A DNA stretch of 64,000 nt from Tragulus kanchil (Eukaryota > Chordata > Mammalia > Artiodactyla > Tragulidae). This document shows, piece by piece, positions 24,714-35,982 of the stretch (the first letter of the stretch is position 1; every line of letters begins with the position of its first letter). Where the stretch lies: contig JAIOJX010000025.1 of assembly GCA_022376925.1 (NCBI GenBank), positions 99,909,608-99,973,607 of the forward strand, written 5' to 3'. Both the position numbers and the translations under genes were made by a program. The notes under the pieces are model-generated. The model saw only the letters and a list, made by a program, of their open reading frames with translations, made no database searches and was not told the origin of the DNA.

Positions 24714-25095
24714 TCTGCCTAGATCCCCTGGGGTCCCTGTTACTGGCTTTTAGAGTCTCTGGCTGCTTCAGTAAACTTTTACTTCCTCTACCGGCCTTCA
24801 TCTGTGACTCAGTTTGGATGGATGGCCCTTGAGTGGCTGCGACCCCTGTGTCCACAGGGACAGAGTGAGAAGTGCCTCAGGTTTACCGCTTCACTGGGCC
24901 CTGCAGCCACACTGATTAGTGAAGGAAGGAAGGAGGCCCAGCTTAAGTCATGGCACACTCTGAGGCATAATTTTCACAGCGGAGTTCCTCTTTACAGAGT
25001 CCTGCTGAGGCTGGAACTTTGGCTGAAATCATATCCTTGCTTGCCTTTCCCTTCCTAACCTTTCTTCCCTCCACTTCCCTCCTCCTTTCTCCTGG
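24700..25095 (+). other. GC-richer unclassified segment with an 84-codon frame (copy 25842-26237)
   Basis: The stretch is clearly richer in G and C than its flanks and contains 'gcttcagtaaacttttactt', which resembles the polyadenylation region of some retroviral LTRs. The plus-strand frame at 24804-25058 (MTQFGWMALEWLRPLCPQGQ at its start) has no recognised domain. An old LTR fragment is possible but unproven. Confidence 0.25.
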
Positions 25096-25169
25096 TAGCA
25101 CTTTCTGAAGAAATCACTCGCCTCAGAACCCTTGTCTGAGGATCTGCTTGGGAAACACTCCACAGGACC

Positions 25170-25330
25170 TTTTACTTGTGCTCTATTGTATGCTAAGCTT
25201 TTTTGTGTATATTATAATACATATGATATGCTTTATTCTATATAGTATTTTAATCTGTATAGTTCTAGGAGGAAATTGAGGATCAGTGATTTTAATTAAC
25301 CCATCCTGTATCATAGAGACATAAGATATT
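25170..25330 (+). mobile_element. MIR SINE (second copy 26312-26472)
   Basis: The MIR order is visible: 'gctctattgtatgctaagc', 'tattttaatctgtatagttc' and 'aggaggaaattgaggatcag'. It is diverged, and doubled by duplication pair 8. Confidence 0.65.
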
Positions 25331-27148
25331 AGAGTGTCTCTTAAACCTTAGTCTTATCTCTTGATTTATTGTATTTTATCCTCAGTGTGGCAAAGCATTT
25401 GAAATGCATAAAGGCTACTTTGGGAATAAATGCACTTGGAGATAGACGACTTCCCCAAACTGGGCCTGATAAAAATGCTAACTTCTTACCAAGAAGATAT
25501 CACTTGAGAAGAAAAAGATAAGCACAGGTTTGCATTCTGTGTTTATTGAAAAAAAAAAAAAGCATCAAGTATATTTCTTGGTACTGGAAGCAAAATGAAT
25601 CTCAAAACTGCTAATTAAGCATAAAAAATGATAATTTCCTTGGTCATCTGGAAGCAAAATGCAAAGGACCTTAGCGCATTCTGGGCCATCACTACTGATT
25701 GGGGATATGTAAAGCAAAAATATGCAATTTTTGACCCCAAGTTTTCATTAACTAGGAGGCTAGTTATGCCAGGAGTGGAGGCTGTTGAGAAAGAAGGAGG
25801 ATCTAACGTTTACTGAGACTAGACTATGTGTTATTGTAGTGGAAACCTTCAGCGCTCTGCCTAGATCCCCTGGGGTCCCTGTTACTGGCTTTTAGAGTCT
25901 CTGGCTGCTTCAGTAAACTTTTACTTCCTCTACCGGCCTTCATCTGTGACTCAGTTTGGATGGATGGCCCTTGAGTGGCTGCGACCCCTGTGTCCACAGG
26001 GACAGAGTGAGAAGTGCCTCAGGTTTACCGCTTCACTGGGCCCTGCAGCCACACTGATTAGTGAAGGAAGGAAGGAGGCCCAGCTTAAGTCATGGCACAC
26101 TCTGAGGCATAATTTTCACAGCGGAGTTCCTCTTTACAGAGTCCTGCTGAGGCTGGAACTTTGGCTGAAATCATATCCTTGCTTGCCTTTCCCTTCCTAA
26201 CCTTTCTTCCCTCCACTTCCCTCCTCCTTTCTCCTGGTAGCACTTTCTGAAGAAATCACTCGCCTCAGAACCCTTGTCTGAGGATCTGCTTGGGAAACAC
26301 TCCACAGGACCTTTTACTTGTGCTCTATTGTATGCTAAGCTTTTTTGTGTATATTATAATACATATGATATGCTTTATTCTATATAGTATTTTAATCTGT
26401 ATAGTTCTAGGAGGAAATTGAGGATCAGTGATTTTAATTAACCCATCCTGTATCATAGAGACATAAGATATTAGAGTGTCTCTTAAACCTTAGTCTTATC
26501 TCTTGATTTATTGTATTTTATCCTCAGTGTGGCAAAGCATTTGAAATGCATAAAGGCTACTTTGGGAATAAATGCACTTGGAGATAGACGACTTCCCCAA
26601 ACTGGGCCTGATAAAAATGCTAACTTCTTACCAAGAAGATATCACTTGAGAAGAAAAAGATAAGCACAGGTTTGCATTCTGTGTTTATTGAAAAAAAAAA
26701 AAAAGCATCAAGTATATTTCTTGGTACTGGAAGCAAAATGAATCTCAAAAACTGCTATGTGAGTTGTCTCAAGCCTACTCTTAAAAATAAAGTGCTTGAG
26801 TTAGAAGTTGCTAGATCCACTATAACATGGTCATTGCTGGAGACAAATCTTTGCAAAAACTCGATCAATAATGCCACCCTTTGCTGCCTATCAAGGAAGT
26901 TAACAAGCTTGGCAGAAAATGATGAAGATCCAGAAAACCTTCAGGTTGGATTTTTTACAGCAAATTAGTTCACTTTAATGGCCTCAAATGGATAGAAGTA
27001 TAGTTCCCATTCAGCTTGATCTTTCTCATTAATTATTTCCACAGCATGTCTGCCACAATCAGTTTTATAAAATAGCTCTGAAAGCCAACAAAAGAAACAC
27101 TTTCTACCATTTCCACAATAAAACATTCCTCTTAGATTGTCATTACAT

Positions 27149-27334
27149 TTACCCCAAAGATTCCATTATCTTTTGCTTCTTTTCTTCCTCACCTTTGGTG
27201 CCTGGGGAATTCAGAGATTCCATAGCTGCAAGGCGGCTGATGACTCGCACAGACATACTGCCTATGGTCTTAGGGCGAAGACTTTGAGAAGGCCTCCTTC
27301 TCCCACTTTCAGGAGGCTTCCCCATCAGACACAT
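27149..27334 (-). other. Exon-like minus-strand open frame, unproven (copy 28246-28431)
   Basis: A 61-codon minus-strand frame sits in a patch with several CpG dinucleotides amid AT-rich DNA. It reads through PESGRRRPSQSLRPKTIGSM and then RVISRLAAMESLNSPGTKG. A donor-like site ('ccaaaggtgagg' on the minus strand) follows the PGTK codons. I do not recognise the protein and see no clear acceptor, and a second minus-strand frame nearby also looks plausible. Open reading over this length is expected by chance. Confidence 0.2.
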
Positions 27335-27559
27335 ACACGCTGCCTACTTCACCTTCTGTTGAAGGGGTTTGACCGCTTTCACTGATATTAGGCAATGGTG
27401 ATATAAGGGTAAATTTCTAAAGTCAGTGTCCTACCACACAGTCAAAAAAATGACTATAAGTCATGAAGTTTTCAAGAAAGGATAAGCTCTAAGCCCTGGT
27501 TACACAAATGCAGATTCAACTAATGCACATGAAATGCTGAGGGTTTTATGAACAGTTTT

Positions 27560-27680
27560 GGGAGGAAAGTCTGATTACCTCCCCCTTTACAGATGAAGAG
27601 TCTGAGGTTAAAAACGTGCTCATTCCAGTCAGCAGAAGAGCTGAGATTCAAAGTAACATATCTCCAGTCCAAACTTAGGG
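27560..27680 (+). mobile_element. MIR SINE fragment (second copy 28657-28777)
   Basis: 'ccctttacagatgaagagtc', 'tgaggttaaaaacgtgctca' and 'agaagagctgagattcaaag' follow the MIR core-to-tail order. Confidence 0.65.
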
Positions 27681-29042
27681 CCCCAGCTCTTTCATGATGG
27701 CCTTAACCGTCCAAAATGGGAAAGACTGCCTCATGAAAGCCCACAAGGAATTCTACAGGTAACGATCCCCGTGTTTGCATGGGTGAGCTGAGGCAGATTT
27801 CCCAACTGCCTTAAAGTGCAGCCTCAAGTGGCAGACATGGGGGAAGATATATCTGCAGAAACAAGCTTCAAGACAGACTGATGCAGAAAATATTTTGTAG
27901 CCATTGATAGACTTCTCATTTCTGGGTCCTGGAATCCCCAGCAACTGAGAAAAAAGTTCCCCCAATAATGCCACCCTTTGCTGCCTATCAAGGAAGTTAA
28001 CAAGCTTGGCAGAAAATGATGAAGATCCAGAAAACCTTCAGGTTGGATTTTTTACAGCAAATTAGTTCACTTTAATGGCCTCAAATGGATAGAAGTATAG
28101 TTCCCATTCAGCTTGATCTTTCTCATTAATTATTTCCACAGCATGTCTGCCACAATCAGTTTTATAAAATAGCTCTGAAAGCCAACAAAAGAAACACTTT
28201 CTACCATTTCCACAATAAAACATTCCTCTTAGATTGTCATTACATTTACCCCAAAGATTCCATTATCTTTTGCTTCTTTTCTTCCTCACCTTTGGTGCCT
28301 GGGGAATTCAGAGATTCCATAGCTGCAAGGCGGCTGATGACTCGCACAGACATACTGCCTATGGTCTTAGGGCGAAGACTTTGAGAAGGCCTCCTTCTCC
28401 CACTTTCAGGAGGCTTCCCCATCAGACACATACACGCTGCCTACTTCACCTTCTGTTGAAGGGGGTTTGACCGCTTTCACTGATATTAGGCAATGGTGAT
28501 ATAAGGGTAAATTTCTAAAGTCAGTGTCCTACCACACAGTCAAAAAAATGACTATAAGTCATGAAGTTTTCAAGAAAGGATAAGCTCTAAGCCCTGGTTA
28601 CACAAATGCAGATTCAACTAATGCACATGAAATGCTGAGGGTTTTATGAACAGTTTTGGGAGGAAAGTCTGATTACCTCCCCCTTTACAGATGAAGAGTC
28701 TGAGGTTAAAAACGTGCTCATTCCAGTCAGCAGAAGAGCTGAGATTCAAAGTAACATATCTCCAGTCCAAACTTAGGGCCCCAGCTCTTTCATGATGGCC
28801 TTAACCGTCCAAAATGGGAAAGACTGCCTCATGAAAGCCCACAAGGAATTCTACAGGTAACGATCCCCGTGTTTGCATGGGTGAGCTGAGGCAGATTTCC
28901 CAACTGCCTTAAAGTGCAGCCTCAAGTGGCAGACATGGGGGAAGATATATCTGCAGAAACAAGCTTCAAGACAGACTGATGCAGAAAATATTTTGTAGCC
29001 ATTGATAGACTTCTCATTTCTGGGTCCTGGAATCCCCAGCAA

Positions 29043-30463
29043 GGATCAACTATTCCATTTGATACTATTCCATGTATTAAGCTCATTCTTTTGGGTATCT
29101 ACTATATGCCAGATCCCTGCCCTCAGAGCATATGTACATTCTAACAGGAGAGAACAAATGAGACAATTTCAGATCATAACGGTTATTTTAAGGAGTTAGT
29201 GATACTGTGAAGAGTAACATTTCATGTCTCTTTTTTATCTATATGTCTGCTCATAGACTGAATTACTGTGAGTGGCACTTTGGTTTTTCATTCATCTTTA
29301 AATGCCTAATGTATTACATGATTTTAGATACTCAGTTAGTGCTCACGTAATGAATGGACAGACTAGTGAGCATAGGAAACAGCCTATCAATACAGTGCTC
29401 CAAAAGTTTGCTGGAGGAGCAAGAATGAGTAGTTCAAAGGAAGGCCTATTTTCTCCATGAAATTGAAGCCAAATGCTTTCAGACTTCCTATCTTTAAAAC
29501 ACCTGGTGTTCTCATAATATTAATAAAAAGGAAATTTGACTCTATCACATTTTCACTAGTGACCACTTCCCATGAACACTTAAAGAGGAACAAAGTCTCA
29601 ATCGGCTATTTGACAGAAAGGATTAAAAATAATTAAAAAGGAATATTGATTTGGGCTTTTAGACCCAGGTGATTTGGGTTTCTTTGCTGGGTTTAGAAGG
29701 CAAGCTCACTGTAAAAATATTGCAACTGATTCTCTTACAAAAAGGAAAATGGTCACATTTTAACAGTGCATCTGGATTTCTACCTACCAGTGAACTTTTA
29801 AACATTGTCTCAGATCTAACATCAAAGAACTGTTTTCACAACATAAATATACTCTTCTTTATTGCAAATCTGCTTTAGGCAGGATATATATGAAAACCAA
29901 GTTAAAGGAAATATACAATCTGCACTTCAGCTTAGCCTTGACCAAATCAAAATTTGAAGTTACTAAGGACTAATGCATCAGGCCCCTGAAAATACACACA
30001 CAGGACTCCAGTGAGTCGACGGAAATGGCTAGAGAATCTTTCAAATGCCTTGTTCAGAAATGTATACAGTTTTCTTTTAATAGCATGCATTTCCCTTTTT
30101 GCCTATCTTACTGTCATAATTTGTTTTCTTCATATGATAAGATAAATTCATTTTTCCTTGAGTCTGAGCTTTGAAGAAATTTAAAAACCATATAAATGCC
30201 AGGCCAAACAAAAGTCTAAATATTTTTAATTTCTCAGTTTGCCTTCTACAACCATTAACCCCTACTATACTTTTAGCTTCAGCCATATAGTTTTGTAGCA
30301 AGGATGTCTGATAATGTATATGAATAACTACAGATATAAAACAGTGAGAGTTGATACTGTAACATCAGGTAGGAATAATTCAGGTTTCATATATGTACAG
30401 CTGACATGTTCTAGATAGATTGTTGATTCTTGGTGAAATGAAGCATTTTTTATTGAACTTCTC
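29043..30463. other. Single-copy sequence, about 1.4 kb, no gene seen
   Basis: The left part (29070-29190: 'ctactatatgccagatccct', 'gccctcagagcat') resembles a very old interspersed repeat of the L2/MIR group. The rest is AT-rich with only short frames (65-74 codons) lacking any signature. Confidence 0.45.
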
Positions 30464-32644
30464 TCTTGGCCTGTAAATTTCATGAAAAACTGGCCCATTA
30501 GAGAGAATCAGCAATTAGTATGTGCACCCTCTCTACTTTCCTTGCTCAATGAAGTATTCTATCAGAGGTTTCTCAGGCAGTCTAAAACTTAAAGATTTAA
30601 CTTCACATTTCCAAAAACTAACCATGCGAAGTGATTTCAAATTAAAGTAATTGAATTTGGATTATGGAACAAGCAAGCCAGAAGAAGGGCCTTCTCAAAT
30701 AAGTGACTGCTCCTATTTTAAAAATCACACATCTGGGCAAGACACAAATACAATTTTACTTCCTGCAATCTGTTTGTGACTGACCACATTTTGTTGCAAC
30801 CAGATAGGAACTCTTCCTAGGGAAATGCAAAGAAGCTAGAAATGATGTATTGGGGATGACAAGAAACTAAAGTTTTTGGTCTGCACAGTAGCCAGAAGGA
30901 AAACAACTTCAGAGAAAACTCAGGCACATAAGCAGACAGTATATACACATATCTGGGAGGCAAAAGTTATTTATCAAAATGAAACATATTGGGGACTTGG
31001 CAGCCAACAGCTTCTGTGATGAGATCAGCATGAAGCAGAGGAAGTGGGGGTCAGGAGAACTGGGTTTGATGTCAGCCCTGCCACTTGCTGCTGTGCTCTT
31101 ACCTATAAAATACAGACAAGATACCTAGTCTTCTTGGGGGCAGGTGAAATGATCAGGTTAGATAACCCAAATGTAGACGACAAGCTCCATACTGGTTCAA
31201 GCAACATGTTCAGTAAATATCCATATCCGTTCTCTGCCTCTCCTTCTTCTGGACTTATCTTTGGACTGTTTCAGATCTCAGTTTCCATACTTGTGAGATG
31301 GGAAGAGTCTTAAAGGTGCCTATTATTTACCAGTGATTCTAAAAGGAGAATTAAAATATGACCCCACAATGTTACCATGTTGTTTGGGAGAAAATAAAAA
31401 AAGATGGTGATATGTATGATGACCCTAAAGAGGAGAGGGGAAGAAGCTTCTTTAAGAGGAGAAATCAGAATTCTAAATGGCATAAGTACAATCATGGAAA
31501 ATTTATTATCTAGGCAGATTCACTCAGCTCATTCCCCATGTTTAAAAAAGACTTGTATCTTGGCCTGTAAATTTCATGAAAAACTGGCCCATTAGAGAGA
31601 ATCAGCAATTAGTATGTGCACCTCTCTACTTTCCTTGCTCAATGAAGTATTCTATCAGAGGTTTCTCAGGCAGTCTAAAACTTAAAGATTTAACTTCACA
31701 TTTCCAAAAACTAACCATGCGAAGTGATTTCAAATTAAAGTAATTGAATTTGGATTATGGAACAAGCAAGCCAGAAGAAGGGCCTTCTCAAATAAGTGAC
31801 TGCTCCTATTTTAAAAATCACACATCTGGGCAAGACACAAATACAATTTTACTTCCTGCAATCTGTTTGTGACTGACCACATTTTGTTGCAACCAGATAG
31901 GAACTCTTCCTAGGGAAATGCAAAGAAGCTAGAAATGATGTATTGGGGATGACAAGAAACTAAAGTTTTTGGTCTGCACAGTAGCCAGAAGGAAAACAAC
32001 TTCAGAGAAAACTCAGGCACATAAGCAGACAGTATATACACATATCTGGGAGGCAAAAGTTATTTATCAAAATGAAACATATTGGGGACTTGGCAGCCAA
32101 CAGCTTCTGTGATGAGATCAGCATGAAGCAGAGGAAGTGGGGGTCAGGAGAACTGGGTTTGATGTCAGCCCTGCCACTTGCTGCTGTGCTCTTACCTATA
32201 AAATACAGACAAGATACCTAGTCTTCTTGGGGGCAGGTGAAATGATCAGGTTAGATAACCCAAATGTAGACGACAAGCTCCATACTGGTTCAAGCAACAT
32301 GTTCAGTAAATATCCATATCCGTTCTCTGCCTCTCCTTCTTCTGGACTTATCTTTGGACTGTTTCAGATCTCAGTTTCCATACTTGTGAGATGGGAAGAG
32401 TCTTAAAGGTGCCTATTATTTACCAGTGATTCTAAAAGGAGAATTAAAATATGACCCCACAATGTTACCATGTTGTTTGGGAGAAAATAAAAAAAGATGG
32501 TGATATGTATGATGACCCTAAAGAGGAGAGGGGAAGAAGCTTCTTTAAGAGGAGAAATCAGAATTCTAAATGGCATAAGTACAATCATGGAAAATTTATT
32601 ATCTAGGCAGATTCACTCAGCTCATTCCCCATGTTTAAAGACTT
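30464..32644. repeat. Direct duplication pair 10 (about 1.09 kb, two copies)
   Basis: Copy A is 30464-31554 and copy B 31558-32644, with an offset of 1094 falling to 1093 by a one-base difference ('caccctctctac' against 'cacctctctac'). Copy A ends 'tttaaaaaagactt' where B reads 'tttaaagactt'. Copy B is the left contributor to pair 11, so its last 80 bp occur three times. Confidence 0.95.
31050..31185 (+). mobile_element. MIR SINE (second copy 32143-32278)
   Basis: 'gagaactgggtttgatgtca', 'gccctgccacttgctgctgt', 'ctataaaatacagac' and 'gtgaaatgatcaggttagat' follow the MIR 5'-to-core order. The 89-codon frame starting at 31044 lies on it and is not a gene. Confidence 0.65.
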
Positions 32645-32876
32645 TATTAGACTACCTGGTGGAATATTTAATGTAGTTCTCTAGTTTGTTTACTCTGTGG
32701 AAATTATTTAGGAAGTAGTTATTGGAGGTGTTTCTAAGCACCAAGAAAGAGCCAAATTATCAGGAAAGAAAATTATCTCAGCCTGTGATGGTATGGTAGT
32801 CTCTATCATCCTCAAATTTATCTAGCATGGGAAGAAATTCTTCACTAATTCCATTAAAATGAAATAAAACAGAAGA

Positions 32877-32958
32877 GATCTTCCCAACCCAGGGATCAAA
32901 TCTAGGTCTCTCACATTGCAGGCAGATCCTTTATCACCTGAGCCACTAGGGGAGCGCT
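32877..32958 (-). mobile_element. Bov-tA head fragment, reverse strand (second copy 33990-34071)
   Basis: 'gatcttcccaacccagggat', 'cacattgcaggcagatcc' and 'cctgagccactaggg' are the inverted tRNA-Glu head of a Bov-tA. The Bov-A body is absent. Confidence 0.75.
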
Positions 32959-33107
32959 GAATCATGACCTAAACAATGCTTTTAGGGGTGTGTTTTATTG
33001 TACACTTGTGTTTCTACTTTACAGAGTAGAAAAAGAAAATAGAACCAATGCTTCTGGGAAGCCTGACATATGCTATTAACTGCTTCAGATTAATACTATC
33101 AAAATAA

Positions 33108-33236
33108 CCGTTTATGTATTAAGTACTGCACCCAGTGTTCTGAATGCATTTTGTCCCTTCAGTCTCATATGCATAGGAGGAAACTGAGGCACAGGAAGGG
33201 ATGTTTGCTAAAGGTGGCCAGAAATCAAATCCAGTG
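33108..33236 (+). mobile_element. MIR SINE (second copy 34221-34349)
   Basis: 'gtattaagtactgcacccag', 'ataggaggaaactgaggcac' and 'gtggccagaaatc' follow the MIR order. Confidence 0.7.
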
Positions 33237-33537
33237 GACACAAAATACACTACATCTTACTTTTGTACTATGTTGTCCAAAACACTTACTTCAACTTTCA
33301 GCAAAACATCACTGGTTTCTGTTGGATGGATTAAGATTATAGCTGGGTTAGATAAATTCCCTGTCTTATAATTTTGGAGTAGAAGTTCTCCTCCAGGGTC
33401 CTGGCAGATATGACCTCCATAAACATCTGCAGAAAACTTTATGAATGGCACTGGTCACAGCTGGATGATCCTAACAGAGTCTCTCACAGAATCCACGGCA
33501 TTTCCTGGAAGGGGCAATTGTCAGCTCCTGTTCATTT

Positions 33538-33648
33538 GTTGCTGTTCAGTCGCTAAGTTATGTCTGACTCTTTGTGATCCCATAGACAGGAAAGCACGCC
33601 AGATTTCCTTGTCTTTCACTATCTCCCAGAGTTTGCTCAAACTCATGT
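33538..33648 (-). mobile_element. BovB 3' end, truncated by the end of duplication copy A
   Basis: The inverted BovB 3' sequence starts 'gttgctgttcagtcgctaag' and stops at 'caaactcatgt' where copy A of pair 11 ends. The complete form is at 34651-34875. Confidence 0.85.
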
Positions 33649-34650
33649 TTCTTTTTTTTCTTCATCCTTTAGAATCTTCTAAATGGCATAAGTACAATCA
33701 TGGAAAATTTATTATCTAGGCAGATTCACTCAGCTCATTCCCCATGTTTAAAGACTTTATTAGACTACCTGGTGGAATATTTAATGTAGTTCTCTAGTTT
33801 GTTTACTCTGTGGAAATTATTTAGGAAGTAGTTATTGGAGGTGTTTCTAAGCACCAAGAAAGAGCCAAATTATCAGGAAAGAAAATTATCTCAGCCTGTG
33901 ATGGTATGGTAGTCTCTATCATCCTCAAATTTATCTAGCATGGGAAGAAATTCTTCACTAATTCCATTAAAATGAAATAAAACAGAAGAGATCTTCCCAA
34001 CCCAGGGATCAAATCTAGGTCTCTCACATTGCAGGCAGATCCTTTATCACCTGAGCCACTAGGGGAGCGCTGAATCATGACCTAAACAATGCTTTTAGGG
34101 GTGTGTTTTATTGTACACTTGTGTTTCTACTTTACAGAGTAGAAAAAGAAAATAGAACCAATGCTTCTGGGAAGCCTGACATATGCTATTAACTGCTTCA
34201 GATTAATACTATCAAAATAACCGTTTATGTATTAAGTACTGCACCCAGTGTTCTGAATGCATTTTGTCCCTTCAGTCTCATATGCATAGGAGGAAACTGA
34301 GGCACAGGAAGGGATGTTTGCTAAAGGTGGCCAGAAATCAAATCCAGTGGACACAAAATACACTACATCTTACTTTTGTACTATGTTGTCCAAAACACTT
34401 ACTTCAACTTTCAGCAAAACATCACTGGTTTCTGTTGGATGGATTAAGATTATAGCTGGGTTAGATAAATTCCCTGTCTTATAATTTTGGAGTAGAAGTT
34501 CTCCTCCAGGGTCCTGGCAGATATGACCTCCATAAACATCTGCAGAAAACTTTATGAATGGCACTGGTCACAGCTGGATGATCCTAACAGAGTCTCTCAC
34601 AGAATCCACGGCATTTCCTGGAAGGGGCAATTGTCAGCTCCTGTTCATTT

Positions 34651-34875
34651 GTTGCTGTTCAGTCGCTAAGTTATGTCTGACTCTTTGTGATCCCATAGAC
34701 AGGAAAGCACGCCAGACTTCCTTGTCTTTCACTATCTCCCAGAGTTTGCTCAAACTCATGTCTGTTGCGTTGGTGATGCCATCCAACTATCTTATTTTCT
34801 ATCACTCCCTTCTCCTCCTGCCCTCAGTCTTTCCCACTGGAAAACATTAGGTTATTTTCCAATGAGTCACCTCTT
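34651..34875 (-). mobile_element. BovB 3' end, reverse strand, with target-site duplication
   Basis: Inverted BovB 3' landmarks are 'gttgctgttcagtcgctaag', 'gtctgactctttgtgatccc', 'tgatgccatccaacta', 'ccttctcctcctgccctcag' and 'ttttccaatgagtcacctct'. A perfect 10-bp target duplication 'ctgttcattt' lies at 34641-34650 and 34876-34885. It is a severely 5'-truncated LINE (or LINE-derived Bov-A-type) insertion of about 225 bp. Confidence 0.9.
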
Positions 34876-35757
34876 CTGTTCATTTAGTTCACTCTTATCT
34901 CCCCAACAGTTTTTTCCTCCTCATTGTTGCAAAGTTCTTATTTGGATTCTTCAATAAATGATCTTACTGCCTCAGTTTTCTCATCAATAATGATCACTTA
35001 AGTAAGCTGCACTTGTGTTCCATCCTATCCCTTGTTGAAAGAAATGCAGATTCAACCCCAAATATCCCCATAGCAAAAACTCTAACCCCCTACACTGCCA
35101 ATATTTTCCTCCAAATCTGCTTGCCATGGGACCTTTCCTCCACCTTCTTGTTCACACCTCTATCATCTAAGTCACTTTGATGAGTCTGTGGATTTCTCTT
35201 GCCCTGGACATTCTCCCCCAACTCCTCAACTCTGTTGAGTGATCCTTACATAGCTACATGTTAGATATAGGGCCATCAGCTCTTTCATCTGACTAGTATT
35301 CATCTTGAAACTCTAGAGGTAATGATCACAATTCACACTTCCCAGGTTTGTGGTGAGGAAAAATGAAACCACGCATATGTAAGGGACTTTAAAGGATTAC
35401 ACAAATATAAGACATCGTTATTATGGGTTTTATGTATTTTCCAACAAAGTAGATGCATAATGTTCCTTTTATTTTTATTCTGAGAAAAGTACTCTATTTT
35501 GCTTCATGCTCCTGTATGAATAAGACATCTATAGTACATTCATGAAGGACACAGAAATTCCTTTGCTCTTTTTGAAAGCTAGTAAGCTTTGGATTGAGCT
35601 GCAAAGAAGAAACTGAAGGATCGCTAGAATTTTCCTCCATAAACATCTGCAGAAAACTTTATGAATGGCACTGGTCACAGCTGGATGATCCTAACAGAGT
35701 CTCTCACAGAATCCACGGCATTTCCTGGAAGGGGCAATTGTCAGCTCCTGTTCATTT

Positions 35758-35982
35758 GTTGCTGTTCAGTCGCTAAGTTATGTCTGACTCTTTGTGATCC
35801 CATAGACAGGAAAGCACGCCAGACTTCCTTGTCTTTCACTATCTCCCAGAGTTTGCTCAAACTCATGTCTGTTGCGTTGGTGATGCCATCCAACTATCTT
35901 ATTTTCTATCACTCCCTTCTCCTCCTGCCCTCAGTCTTTCCCACTGGAAAACATTAGGTTATTTTCCAATGAGTCACCTCTT
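35758..35982 (-). mobile_element. Copy of the BovB 3' end
   Basis: It is identical by eye to 34651-34875 at an offset of 1107, target duplication included (35748-35757 and 35983-35992). It therefore comes from duplication pair 12 and not from a second insertion. Confidence 0.92.

Larger units (their letters stand above)
24497..26757. repeat. Direct duplication pair 8 (about 1.11 kb, two copies), overlapping pair 7
   Basis: Copy A is about 24497-25613 and copy B about 25659-26757, with a clean offset of 1142 from 24591. The first 75 bp of copy B (25659-25732) are a deletion-rich rendering of 24497-24590: 'cattctgggccatcac' stands for a longer original with 'cctgtgggcccatcac'. A poly-A run has 13 bases in A and 14 in B. 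The segment 23514-23640 is a third copy of its left end, shared with pair 7. Confidence 0.93.
26866..29042. repeat. Direct duplication pair 9 (about 1.08 kb, two copies)
   Basis: Copy A is 26866-27944 and copy B 27963-29042, with an offset of 1097. A G run near 27361 has four bases in A and five in B, which is why a short plus-strand frame ends differently in the two copies. The 18-bp junction at 27945-27962 is unrelated. Confidence 0.95.
32564..34761. repeat. Direct duplication pair 11 (about 1.09 kb, two copies), chained to pairs 10 and 12
   Basis: Copy A is 32564-33648 and copy B 33677-34761, with an offset of 1113. One substitution is visible (T at 33604, C at 34717). Copy A stops inside a BovB fragment ('caaactcatgt'), followed by a T-rich junction at 33649-33676, while copy B continues through the whole BovB fragment. 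Confidence 0.95.

Noticed and set aside
27137..27385. 82-codon plus-strand frame with a hydrophobic start resembling a signal peptide
   Set aside because: A one-base G-run difference alters its end in the second copy, the Leu/Phe-rich start comes from T-rich DNA, and no family resemblance was found.
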